Shown one piece after another: positions 32,202-40,601 of a DNA stretch of 64,000 nucleotides. Within the stretch, counting starts at the first letter, position 1, and the number at the start of each line of letters is the position of its first letter. The notes under the pieces were generated by a model, which was not told the origin of the DNA, searched no databases, and saw nothing but the letters and a program-made list of their open reading frames with translations. The DNA comes from Bacillus sp. T3. Its GTDB lineage: Bacteria; Bacillota; Bacilli; Bacillales; Cytobacillaceae. Made by a program: the position numbers and the translations under genes. Location: positions 4,092,001 to 4,156,000 of the forward strand of contig NZ_CP137761.1 of the NCBI RefSeq assembly GCF_033449965.1, given 5' to 3'.

Positions 32202-33296
32202 TTAATGTTGTAGGTGTTTTTGCAACATTTTTTGGTGGGAGACTGGGAATGCATATTGCTTTAGTTCTTCTGGTGTTACAAGAATTAGGTCGGGTCTTTC
32301 TAAAACAGGAGAGGTAATTTCTCCACGATAAATGTGAATATTCCACTCTAAATGTGAAAATACATGATCAATTTGGCCGATTGTTTCTGTTAGAATGGCA
32401 TCTACAGAGTATTCATCCTTCACAAATTGCAGATAATGCTGTTTTTCATTTTTAAAGGAAAGATGGGTTTCAACATTCGGGAATTCCCATAAATTTGCTA
32501 ACAAGCCTTCACTAGGGCGTTTGTGTATTAAATACCTTCCCTCCTTGTCAGTTAGCACAGCTGCAACGAGGGAAACAAGTCGTTGTTTTTTCTTTTTTGT
32601 TTTAATTGGCAGTTCTGTCTGTACCCCTTCGGCGAAAGCTTGGCAATGTTCTCTTACAGGACATAATAAACAGGATGGTGAAGTCGGTGTACAGATTAGC
32701 GCGCCCAGTTCCATAAGGGCTTGATTAAAATAAGACGGATTATCATGAGAGATAATCGACCTCACTGCTGCTTCAAAAATTTTTCTTACTGACGGCTTGG
32801 CTATGTCCTCCCGAATTAATAAAATACGTGATAGCACACGCATAACGTTGCCATCAACTGCTGGTTCTGGTACGCCGTAAGCGATGCTTAAAATAGCTCC
32901 AGCTGTATAGGGTCCAACTCCTTTTAAAGAGGATATATCTTTAGGAGAGTTAGGTACAGTTCCTCCATATTGTTGATGGACCTCCTTTACTGCACTGTGG
33001 AGATTACGAACTCTTGAATAATAGCCTAAACCTTCCCATGCCTTTAATACTTTTTCCTCATCCGCCTCAGCCAAGGCTTGGATTGTTGGAAATTGTTCGA
33101 TAAAACGATTAAAGTAGGGAATAACAGTATCTACTCGCGTTTGTTGAAGCATGATTTCAGAGACCCAGACACGATATGGATCCTGGTTTTCACGCCATGG
33201 TAGTTGTCTTTGCTCTTTCTTAAACCAATTTATTAAATCAAACTGGAATACTTCTTGATCAAAATGCTCAAGGACAGTCAAGCTGTTATTCTTCAC
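32202..33296 (-). CDS. mutY: A/G-specific adenine glycosylase MutY
   Basis: Removes adenine mispaired with 8-oxoguanine. It has 364 residues from a GTG at 33296 with GGAGGTTCAATA upstream; a longer frame to 33359 lacks a ribosome site. Visible elements are the 'LPWRENQDPYRVWVSEIMLQ' entry, the helix-hairpin-helix 'LKGVGPYTAGAI' with catalytic Asp in 'AVDGNVMRVLSR', the 4Fe-4S motif C-x6-C-x2-C-x5-C in 'CTPTSPSCLLCPVREHC', and a Nudix-like C-terminal domain for 8-oxoG. B. subtilis yfhQ lies in the same neighbourhood. Confidence 0.95.
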   Translation of the reverse strand: MKNNSLTVLEHFDQEVFQFDLINWFKKEQRQLPWRENQDPYRVWVSEIMLQQTRVDTVIPYFNRFIEQFPTIQALAEADEEKVLKAWEGLGYYSRVRNLHSAVKEVHQQYGGTVPNSPKDISSLKGVGPYTAGAILSIAYGVPEPAVDGNVMRVLSRILLIREDIAKPSVRKIFEAAVRSIISHDNPSYFNQALMELGALICTPTSPSCLLCPVREHCQAFAEGVQTELPIKTKKKKQRLVSLVAAVLTDKEGRYLIHKRPSEGLLANLWEFPNVETHLSFKNEKQHYLQFVKDEYSVDAILTETIGQIDHVFSHLEWNIHIYRGEITSPVLERPDLILVTPEELKQYAFPVSHQKMLQKHLQH

Positions 33297-33485
33297 TATT
33301 GAACCTCCGTAGGTAATAAGATAATCGTAGTTGCATACTCTAAAAGGGAACGAGGACATCTCGATAAATATTTTTCCTCAGCCACAAAAAGGGAGCTTTC
33401 TTGCTGTTAAAAACTGTGTTTTATTGGTAAACTAAACGTGAAGGTTACCCTATCGTCCAAATGAGTATACAAGGAGGTCTTCCTT

Positions 33486-34468
33486 TTGGATACAGGTACT
33501 CATGTTGTAATGGGACTTGCTCTAGGCGGATTAGCTACATTAGATCCAGTTGTAAGTGCTAGTGCTGCAACTGCAACGAGCGTTTTCATTGCAACAATAG
33601 TAGGCTCACAAGCACCTGATATTGATACTGTCTTAAAGCTAAGGAATAATGCAGTCTATATACGGAATCACCGCGGAATTACCCATTCAATCCCTGCAGT
33701 ATTATTATGGCCGATTGTGATTACAGCTGCAATCTATCCTTTTTTCCAGAAACAAATTTGCTTCATTTATGGATGTGGACGTTTTTAGCTGTTTTCCTAC
33801 ATGTGTTTGTGGATATTTTTAATGCTTATGGAACCCAAGCCCTAAGGCCCTTTTCATCAAAATGGTTAGCATTAGGGGTTATTAATACTTTTGATCCAAT
33901 TATTTTTGGCTTACATGTAGTCGGTTTATTATTCTGGGCCTTTGGTAGTCATCCAGGTTACACTTTCCTAGCCATTTATGCAGTACTAGTTGCCTATTAT
34001 ATTATCCGATTTATTGCTCAAAGAAGAGTCATGCAGGAAGTGAAAAAAATCATCCCTGATGCAACCGAAATTATTATTGCACCGACGATGCGCTTTACTC
34101 AGTGGCGCCTAGCCATCATGAACAAACATCAATTTTTTGTAGGTAGAGCCCATAATAATGAGGTTCACATCATCGATCAATTTAACCGAATTCCTGTACC
34201 GGATTCACCGATTCTCGAAGCAGCAAAAAAGGATGATAATCTATCCGCATTTTTATCATTTTCTCCTGTTTACCGATGGGAGCTTGATGAATATGATGAC
34301 TACTACGAGGTTCGATTCATAGATTTACGATATCGTAGTAATGATCATTATCCGTTTGTTGCGGTCGTACAGCTAAATTTAGAGCTTGAGATTATTAAAT
34401 CCTATACGGGCTGGATTTTCAGCGAAGAAAAGTTAAGAAAAAAATTGGATTTAATACCTGGTTCTTGA
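33486..34468 (+). pseudogene. yfhP: YfhP-like metal-dependent hydrolase, frameshifted (likely sequence error)
   Basis: Two frames together make one membrane protein of the YfhP/YdjM (LexA-regulated metal-dependent hydrolase) family. The first (33486-33745) has 'MDTGTHVVMGLALG' and 'SQAPDIDTVLKLRN', ending '...NHRGITHSIPAVLLWP'. The second (from about 33740 to 34468) continues with 'WTFLAVFLHVFVDIFNAYGT'. The conserved His/Asp residues are all present. The break lies in a run of six T (33740-33745); a seventh T restores 'YPFFPETNLLHLW'. The start is a TTG with AAGGAGGTC. A homopolymer consensus error is more likely than real decay. Confidence 0.82.
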
Positions 34469-34511
34469 ATAAAAGTGCGCGACTGTCCACCCTAATCGGA
34501 CGTTACAAAGA

Positions 34512-34543
34512 GTAAAGCGATGCTTTGAGGCATCGCTTTTTTA
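34512..34543. terminator. bidirectional terminator between yfhP and yfhJ
   Basis: A 10-bp stem AAAGCGATGC/GCATCGCTTT with a T-run; it overlaps the end of the convergent yfhJ. Confidence 0.85.
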
Positions 34544-34810
34544 ATGAAGAATTTTTGGTTTTTGGTTTAAGAAATCTTTATATTTAGGATTTTTTGCTAC
34601 AAATTCATGCAGTTTTGTTCCGTATAGATCAATCCATTGCCGTACAATTCGTTCTGTTGTTTCACTTCCCATATACTCTTTACCGGCTTTTGCATAGGTT
34701 GTTTCAAAATCATCCCAAAGTAGCTCCACCCAAGTAATGGCCTGGTCATATGAAAGCTGATCGTTCTTTTCAAGTAATAACGTTGCTAGACGTTGATGAT
34801 AATCATTCAT
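34541..34810 (-). CDS. yfhJ: YfhJ family protein (WVELL domain)
   Basis: An 89-residue soluble protein containing the 'ITWVELLWDDFETTYAKAG' block that names the WVELL family. The role is unknown. The ATG at 34810 is preceded by GGGGGAATGGGAA; a start seven codons upstream overlaps that purine tract. It is divergent from sspK, as in B. subtilis, where yfhJ and sspK are neighbours. Confidence 0.85.
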   Translation of the reverse strand: MNDYHQRLATLLLEKNDQLSYDQAITWVELLWDDFETTYAKAGKEYMGSETTERIVRQWIDLYGTKLHEFVAKNPKYKDFLNQKPKILH

Positions 34811-34942
34811 TTCCCATTCCCCCTTTTCCAATGATTAAATGACATACATCGTTCATTTATCCAAATACTATGAATACGTGTGAAAAGGATCTTACATTCT
34901 TTTAACACGTTTCAATCACACACGTTTGAGGAGGGTATGATT

Positions 34943-35122
34943 ATGCGAAATAAAGCGAAAGGCTTCCCCAATCAAAATAATCAAAAGCTCGAAGGTGAAC
35001 CTCGAGCAAAAGCAGAATTTGCATCCGTAAGAGCTGATGGGACGATAAATACTCATCCTCAGGAGCGCATGTACGCATCCAGTCACCGCGAAAACGGTAC
35101 AATTGATTTCAAAAATAAATAA
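34943..35122 (+). CDS. sspK: small acid-soluble spore protein K
   Basis: A 59-residue minor SASP with the family pattern 'MRNKAKGFPNQNNQKLEGEP' followed by 'RAKAEFASVRADGTINTHPQ'. It is basic and hydrophilic. The ATG at 34943 has GGAGGG 7 bases upstream, so the longer frame from 34880 is not used. It is expected under sigma-G in the forespore. It is about nine residues longer at the C-terminus than B. subtilis SspK as I recall it. Confidence 0.92.
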   Translation: MRNKAKGFPNQNNQKLEGEPRAKAEFASVRADGTINTHPQERMYASSHRENGTIDFKNK

Positions 35123-35151
35123 CAGGTTATGCTTTTGGCTTGAAGCCTGCC

Positions 35152-35487
35152 TTACAGGTTTCGAGCCTCTTCTCTTTGTAGCATGGATATTGGGATGCCT
35201 TCCTCTTTTCCATCACCACTGATTCGATATCCCCAAGCAAAAACTCCATTTAGATAGTCTACTTTAAAGAAGGAACCTGGCGCACCAATAATCTCATAAA
35301 TTTTGCCTGGATGATAATCGTCCGGATTCAATAAGTATGCCTTCGCCATGATGGCTTTACGTTCTAATACAGCATATTCATTCACAATCCCCAATTGCTC
35401 AGCCTTTTTTGCCTTTTCATTTAGTAAAGCTATTTCCTGCCTTAATTCATATTCACTCATTTCACTATACCGTTTTTCCTGCTGCAT
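35152..35487 (-). CDS. yfhH: YfhH family protein (DUF1811)
   Basis: A 111-residue protein. Residues 1-50 are a helical hairpin ('MSEYELRQEIALLNEKAKKA') and the C-terminal half forms an SH3-like barrel ('GKIYEIIGAPGSFFKVDYLNG'). Function unknown. I chose the ATG at 35487; a GTG three codons upstream is part of the G-rich ribosome site. It follows recX on the same strand, as in B. subtilis. Confidence 0.86.
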   Translation of the reverse strand: MQQEKRYSEMSEYELRQEIALLNEKAKKAEQLGIVNEYAVLERKAIMAKAYLLNPDDYHPGKIYEIIGAPGSFFKVDYLNGVFAWGYRISGDGKEEGIPISMLQREEARNL

Positions 35488-35567
35488 TTTCCCCACCCCA
35501 CGATTAAGTAATTCATACTTTAAGTATAGACATTTTTTGTCGATTAATAAAGAAAGTTGTCTTCATT

Positions 35568-36389
35568 TTATGATTCGTCATTTCCTTGATTTTCGGCTAA
35601 ATACTGGTCAATTAGATCCATAGGAAAACCTTTACGATACAGAGCTTGTTTCATTTTTTGCGTAAACTCATAACCGGAGTAGCGCGAATACTTGCCAAGC
35701 AGTTTGTCACCCTGCTTCCTTAACGCCTCCATTTCCATATCTTCACCCTTATCAAAATCAATATCACGTATCGTTTCCTGGATAATATCAAATGGATAGC
35801 CTTTACGAATCAGCATTTGCTCAAGCTTTTGCTTTAGAAATTTGGCTGATTCCTTCTTGTTTTTTTCAACAAACTTCTTTGATAAATTGAAGCATTGTTC
35901 AAATTGACGCTCATAAGGATATTCAAGTAGGGATGTCTCAAGGATTTCATCTTTTATTCCTTTTTCCTTTAGCTCTTGACCAATGACGATGGTTCCTTTG
36001 TCAGTCGTATTCATTTGTGTCCTGACAAACGCTACTGCAAATTCATGGTCATTTAAAAATTGATATTGATAAAGTTTATGAATGACCTCATTGATGATGT
36101 TTTCATCAAGTTCCTTTTTCTGAAGATGCTGTCTTACTTCAAGCTCTGATCTCATTCTTGCCGCTAAGTATTGGACAGCTTGCGAATAGGCCTTGCGGAT
36201 ATCATCCTGATAAAATATCTCAGAAACCGCAAAATCATCTAGGTTTTGCCCTTTTTTCAGTTGGTACTTTATTAATACATCTTCATCTACACTAAATCCG
36301 TATTTTTCACCGTCGCCATTGTCGACAAAGATATTGTATCGATCCTTTTGTTTTTGCTGGACGGTAATTTTCGTAATGATTGTTGGCAC
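35568..36389 (-). CDS. recX: regulatory protein RecX
   Basis: RecX modulates RecA filaments. The protein is 273 residues from a GTG at 36389 (GGAGGTGATTTAT upstream); an ATG six codons earlier would overlap this site. It shows tandem three-helix repeats: 'AARMRSELEVRQHLQKKELD', then 'LNDHEFAVAFVRTQMN', and near the end 'YSGYEFTQKMKQALYRKGFP'. It is highly charged and soluble, with no signal peptide. B. subtilis recX (yfhG) sits beside yfhH and yfhE/yfhD, as here. Confidence 0.92.
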   Translation of the reverse strand: MPTIITKITVQQKQKDRYNIFVDNGDGEKYGFSVDEDVLIKYQLKKGQNLDDFAVSEIFYQDDIRKAYSQAVQYLAARMRSELEVRQHLQKKELDENIINEVIHKLYQYQFLNDHEFAVAFVRTQMNTTDKGTIVIGQELKEKGIKDEILETSLLEYPYERQFEQCFNLSKKFVEKNKKESAKFLKQKLEQMLIRKGYPFDIIQETIRDIDFDKGEDMEMEALRKQGDKLLGKYSRYSGYEFTQKMKQALYRKGFPMDLIDQYLAENQGNDES

Positions 36390-36510
36390 ATAAATCACCT
36401 CCTCCATACTGTACCATTTTTTTAAAAAAAATTAATATGTATGCTTGTTTTTAATTCGGGAAAAATAGGAAGTGTGTTTAAAATTTACCTATGGAAGGAT
36501 GCATTCTAAC

Positions 36511-36636
36511 ATGGAAAAGAAAAAACGTGAAAAAATGAGAACCACTTTAACAAGTTCACAAGAGGTCAACTATCAACGGGAATTTAGAATGGCTGATCGT
36601 GCCGGTGGCTTTACTTCAAAGCGACCACGCTCATAA
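36511..36636 (+). CDS. yfhE: YfhE family small protein
   Basis: A 41-residue basic protein, 'MEKKKREKMRTTLTSSQEV' followed by 'NYQREFRMADRAGGFTSKRP' and RS. It matches the short YfhE family. An AAGGA lies 12 bases upstream of the ATG, a rather long spacing. It is followed by yfhD, the same pair as in B. subtilis. Function unknown. Confidence 0.8.
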   Translation: MEKKKREKMRTTLTSSQEVNYQREFRMADRAGGFTSKRPRS

Positions 36637-36728
36637 TTTTTCCATTCATATCACCCATTCAATCAACAAATGCTATAGAGGGAAACAATTTGGTTTCTTA
36701 AACTTATGCATTGAGAGGGGTATGACGA

Positions 36729-36923
36729 ATGGGCAGAATGCATGGCCGTCATAAAACACGTGATAGCAATTCAGGATCATTACCACAAACACCAAAAAAC
36801 ATGAAATCTGATGGTATTGATGTAGAGTACTCACAAGAGCTTGCTGATCAAGCAGACTTAGAAGCTCAAGCACGTGCAAATGCGGCAAATCAACGGGTTA
36901 ATACGAAACGAAAAAAGAAATAA
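36729..36923 (+). CDS. yfhD: YfhD family small protein
   Basis: A 64-residue hydrophilic protein, 'MGRMHGRHKTRDSNSGSLPQ' and later 'YSQELADQADLEAQARANAA', with a Lys/Arg-rich tail. The pattern is that of YfhD, which resembles small spore proteins in composition. The start follows AGAGGGGTATGACGA. It is followed by a terminator. Function unknown. Confidence 0.85.
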   Translation: MGRMHGRHKTRDSNSGSLPQTPKNMKSDGIDVEYSQELADQADLEAQARANAANQRVNTKRKKK

Positions 36924-36931
36924 CGCCTGCT

Positions 36932-37175
36932 TTATCCACAAGGAAACTGCAGAATTTGCCAAAAAATTAAAACCGGGTAATCACCCGGTTTCTTTTGTAT
37001 TATTATAATTTATTTTTTATTCACAATTTAGTGAATTGTGCACAGCCTTATCCACAATACTGTTTATAATGTGGATATTTTTTAAGAAATCCTGTATTGA
37101 AGTACTCACTTCTGGCTCATGCATGTGGATAAACGTTGCTTAAACACACACAGAGGTTGTGGATATTGTGGATAA
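36932..37175. other. cluster of six DnaA boxes
   Basis: Six 9-mers match or nearly match the DnaA box TTATCCACA: plus strand at 36932-36940 and 37048-37056; minus strand at 37070-37078, 37124-37132, 37158-37166 and 37167-37175. Two of the minus-strand boxes end in ATATCCACA. They fill the gap between yfhD and the phosphonate operon. dnaA and dnaN are not nearby, so a DnaA-titrating cluster is more likely than an origin. Confidence 0.75.
36969..36996 (+). terminator. intrinsic terminator after yfhD
   Basis: An AACCGGGT/ACCCGGTT stem followed by TTCTTTTGT. Confidence 0.8.
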
Positions 37176-37227
37176 AAAAATTACCTGATAAACTGTTGAT
37201 GATATTCTCAATTATGATATCCGCTTT

Positions 37228-37641
37228 TCACATTTCAATGATGTAAGGTGTTTCGTTTTCATTAATACATTTAAATAAACGATCTTTAAAATTTTTTAAT
37301 GTAATTTTGCTCATTGCCTCATCATACGTGAAAAAACTTACAGCATCATTTTCAGCGGAAGTAGCAAGTGTTCCGCCAATCATCTTTCCTTCAAACACAA
37401 ACACTGAAACGGACCGATTCATATCATGCTCTACTCCTAAAGTCCGTTTTAACTGAATATCTAGCCCAGACTCTTCCCTCACTTCTCTAATAGCCGCAGC
37501 TTTTATCGATTCTCCTCGATTAACATAACCACCAGGAAATTCCCATCCTCTTCTAAAGCTTTTTACCAGTAGAATGTTGTCGTCATCATCCAATACCATT
37601 ACAGCAACAGCTAAACTATGACTATGAATTTGAATCACCAC
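37228..37641 (-). CDS. Nudix hydrolase
   Basis: A 137-residue Nudix protein. The Nudix box runs from 'GGYVNRGESIKAAAIREVRE' into ESG (about residues 38-60) and matches GX5EX7REUXEEXGU. It would hydrolyse a nucleotide-diphosphate-linked compound. As the last gene of the phosphonate operon, overlapping the previous gene by 20 bases, it could act on CMP-aminoethylphosphonate or clear a damaged nucleotide. That is inference from context. Confidence 0.88.
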   Translation of the reverse strand: MVIQIHSHSLAVAVMVLDDDDNILLVKSFRRGWEFPGGYVNRGESIKAAAIREVREESGLDIQLKRTLGVEHDMNRSVSVFVFEGKMIGGTLATSAENDAVSFFTYDEAMSKITLKNFKDRLFKCINENETPYIIEM

Positions 37642-39478
37642 CTTTTAATCCATTTAAATAGATTTCAAGCAGGTCGATGAAACGTTCCATATCCTTATAG
37701 GTGATCTCTCCTATATTCGCGACACGAAAGGTATTGCGCTGATCGAGCTTACCAGGATAAATCGTAAAGCCTTTTTCGTAAAAGAAATTGTGCATATCGA
37801 GAAAATGATAACCTTTTTGCTCCGGTTCAATAATCGAGGTAATAATTTTTGAATGACTTGATTTCGGCACAATATAGTTGAGTCCAAGGCGGGTTACGCC
37901 CTTGATTAATGTTTCCCAAGAACGTGAATAACGTTCATACCTTCTCGGAATTCCTTCCCATTTTGTTTCAATTATTGCTTGCTTTAATGCATACAAGGTT
38001 TGGACTGGTGGTGTAAACCGCATTTGCCGATTTTGAACGAAGCTGCGGTACTGTTCATATAAATTTAAATAGAGGTTTCTTGGTTTAATTTGCGCTGTTT
38101 TCTCTAAATGATCCTTGTTTGCGATGACAAACGATACGCCGGCCATACCTTGGAGATTTTTATTAGAGCTAGCTGCTAAGTAGCTAATGTTCATTTGCTT
38201 TAAATCGATTGGAATAGCAGCAAACGAACTCATGGCATCCACAATTAGCGAAAGTTTATATTTTTGGCAAAGGTTACCAACTTCTATAATCGGATTAAGC
38301 AAACCTGTTGTTGTTTCGCAATGAACAATAGCAAGATAGGCTATTTTATCCGGCTTGTCATTAATAAAAGCTTCCAAATCCGAAATATTAAGGGGCTCAT
38401 CTGGTGCACTTCTAAATTCAATAAAATTCAGCTCATAAATTTCGGCCATTTGGCACATCCGCTTCCCGTAAGCTCCATTATTAACAATTACAAGCAGCTC
38501 TTGCTCCGAAATAACCGAGCTTATGATTGCTTCAACAGCAGCTGTACCTGATCCTCCGAATAGAACAGTCGTGTACTGGTCCGGGCTACCTGCTAGTAGT
38601 GTTAGCTCGGTCGAGATGGTTTCCATAATATCGCCAAATTCCTCTTCTCTTGGACATATATCGGGTACAACCTGAGCAAATTTGACCGTATCAGTCGTTG
38701 TTGCTGGGCCAGGATTTAATAAACAATTTCGTTTAATTGATTGTCGAACCTGTTCTCGAGCTTTGATGATAGGGTAAACAACCGAAACTGCTCTTATCCA
38801 ATGCTGTTCGTCATCAACCTCACACCAAGCCAAATTGTCATGTTTAAAAACCGCTATTTCCTCAGTTTTTGCTAATGAAATCAGTCCCTGTTCATAATCA
38901 ATCTTAATATTTGTTGCAATCCACTTCTCGACTAGACGACAAAGCTGTTGAAAAGAGCGATAAGAAAGCTTTGTAATTCCTACTAATTCGGCATATATAC
39001 GATTTAATACTGCTCTATCTTTTGACATTTGCAGTAGCTGTCCTGTCTCATCAACTTCAATAAATACTTCATCACCAGAATTGGTAAATTGGCTCCCTAA
39101 AATAACATTTGTCTTTTCATGATTAATGATTTCGCTTAATGCTTTTTTTTCATAAATTAAGTCAGATTCTAAAAGAAGAAAGTCTTCTTGGACCACATTT
39201 TTAAACTGATAAAGGGTGTACAAGCTTCCAGACGAAGCGTATTTCGGATTGTGGACACACTGAATTTGTGGATATTTTTGAGCAAGCTGCTCGTAATCCT
39301 CTTTCTTATAGCCTGTGCCAAGATAAATTTTAGTCATTCCAGCCTCAAGCAAATTCAGAATCGATAGCTCAATAATAGAGCAATTTTCAAGCTGCAAAAA
39401 TCCTTTCGGATGTTCTCCGCTTCGTTCCCGAATCCGACTGCCTAACCCGGCTGCTAAAATGACGGCTGTTTTAATCAC
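37622..39478 (-). CDS. phosphonate cytidylyltransferase / 2-aminoethylphosphonate aminotransferase fusion
   Basis: A bifunctional protein of 618 residues. Residues 1-235 form a nucleotidyltransferase with 'AVILAAGLGSRIRERSGEHP', Lys25 and an acidic pair at 222-223, like PntC, which activates aminoethylphosphonate with CTP. Residues ~250-615 are a fold-type I aminotransferase of the PhnW type: 'LLNPGPATTTDTVKFAQVVP', 'FGGSGTAAVEAI', and PLP Lys440 in 'SSNKNLQGMAG'. Run in the biosynthetic direction it makes 2-aminoethylphosphonate from phosphonoacetaldehyde. The gene overlaps both neighbours. The split of activities is known from the families; the product CMP-AEP is inferred. Confidence 0.87.
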   Translation of the reverse strand: MIKTAVILAAGLGSRIRERSGEHPKGFLQLENCSIIELSILNLLEAGMTKIYLGTGYKKEDYEQLAQKYPQIQCVHNPKYASSGSLYTLYQFKNVVQEDFLLLESDLIYEKKALSEIINHEKTNVILGSQFTNSGDEVFIEVDETGQLLQMSKDRAVLNRIYAELVGITKLSYRSFQQLCRLVEKWIATNIKIDYEQGLISLAKTEEIAVFKHDNLAWCEVDDEQHWIRAVSVVYPIIKAREQVRQSIKRNCLLNPGPATTTDTVKFAQVVPDICPREEEFGDIMETISTELTLLAGSPDQYTTVLFGGSGTAAVEAIISSVISEQELLVIVNNGAYGKRMCQMAEIYELNFIEFRSAPDEPLNISDLEAFINDKPDKIAYLAIVHCETTTGLLNPIIEVGNLCQKYKLSLIVDAMSSFAAIPIDLKQMNISYLAASSNKNLQGMAGVSFVIANKDHLEKTAQIKPRNLYLNLYEQYRSFVQNRQMRFTPPVQTLYALKQAIIETKWEGIPRRYERYSRSWETLIKGVTRLGLNYIVPKSSHSKIITSIIEPEQKGYHFLDMHNFFYEKGFTIYPGKLDQRNTFRVANIGEITYKDMERFIDLLEIYLNGLKGGDSNS

Positions 39479-40601
39479 TCAAAAACACCTGCAATCTTTT
39501 TTTCACTTCGTAAGGTTTCATTTTAGGTCTCCCCAATTCTTTTTTTGAACCCTTCGCTATTTTTAAATAAATAAAAGTTAGCTTTTGATCAAGCTTCCAG
39601 TTTTCAATCGCTGATACCAGTTCATCAAGATTATGTGCATAGATCACATTGTAATAACCACATGCAGCTGCAATGTCCGTAAAATGGACATTAGGGGATA
39701 CCGTCTGCTGACCACCAGTTGAATCGTGACTATGGTTATCGAAGAGGATGTGAAGTAAATTAGGCGGCGAATAAGACCCAATTGTTGCTAAATTTCCAAG
39801 TCTCATTAATAAGGCTCCATCTCCATCGATAGCAATAATGGATTTATTAGGTTTTGCCATTGCCATACCTAAACCAAGTGAGCTAATACAGCCCATCGAA
39901 CCGACCATATATAAGTTGTGTTCCGAATCCTCAAGATCATACAATTCGCGGCCGGTCTTACCTGTCGTTGCCAGTTGAATCGTCTGTTCATCCTTTAAGG
40001 AGTTGATTACCGATAAAGCTTCATATCTCGTTGGTAGGTCATCCTCAGCACTTTTTATTTGCTTTCTTGCATTGCTTTTTTTCTCAATTGGCTGTTCTTG
40101 AAGTATGACCGTGTCAAAAGTTCCTTTTTTTACAACAAAGAAAAAGGATTCATTTCTTTCAATGCATTGGTTAGCTTGATCCAATTGTTTTTGTGCTTTT
40201 GTAAAATCAGCGGAAAGATAGTCCCATTGAATTTTCATGACAGAAAGCATTTCTGAAGTAATTTTCCCCATTAGCTCATGCTGTGGCTCATCTTTAAGTC
40301 CGGGTTCCCCGCGAAGACTGACAAAACCTAGAATTGGAATTTGAAATGGATAAGTGAGAGAAATTAGAGGGGAGGTTGCATTAGACAAACCTGAATTTTG
40401 CATTAACACGACAGATTTTTTTCCAGCTAAATTGGCACCAGCTGCGATGGCAACCGCATCTCCTTCATTAGTTGCCATTACATATTCACAATCATTAATC
40501 GCAAAATTTATTAGATTTTTTAAATAGGAGCACGGAACACCGCTAAAAAACTCAAAGCCTCGTTTCTTAAGTTCAGATCCAAAATCTTTTGTATCGATCA
40601 T
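39471..40601 (-). CDS. aepY: phosphonopyruvate decarboxylase
   Basis: A thiamine-diphosphate enzyme that drives the unfavourable PEP mutase reaction by converting phosphonopyruvate to phosphonoacetaldehyde. It has 376 residues. 'FFSGVPCSYLKNLINFAI' and 'ATNEGDAVAIAAGANLAGKK' carry the catalytic Glu region. The ThDP/magnesium motif is 'IAIDGDGALLMRLGNLATIG', completed downstream by 'HSHDSTGG'. The start overlaps the PEP mutase stop by four bases and the stop overlaps the next start, showing tight coupling. Confidence 0.93.
   Translation of the reverse strand: MIDTKDFGSELKKRGFEFFSGVPCSYLKNLINFAINDCEYVMATNEGDAVAIAAGANLAGKKSVVLMQNSGLSNATSPLISLTYPFQIPILGFVSLRGEPGLKDEPQHELMGKITSEMLSVMKIQWDYLSADFTKAQKQLDQANQCIERNESFFFVVKKGTFDTVILQEQPIEKKSNARKQIKSAEDDLPTRYEALSVINSLKDEQTIQLATTGKTGRELYDLEDSEHNLYMVGSMGCISSLGLGMAMAKPNKSIIAIDGDGALLMRLGNLATIGSYSPPNLLHILFDNHSHDSTGGQQTVSPNVHFTDIAAACGYYNVIYAHNLDELVSAIENWKLDQKLTFIYLKIAKGSKKELGRPKMKPYEVKKRLQVFLSD

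Noticed and set aside
36932..37175. Chromosome origin
   Set aside because: DnaA boxes are present but no dnaA, dnaN or AT-rich unwinding region adjoins them; a DnaA-titration cluster fits better.
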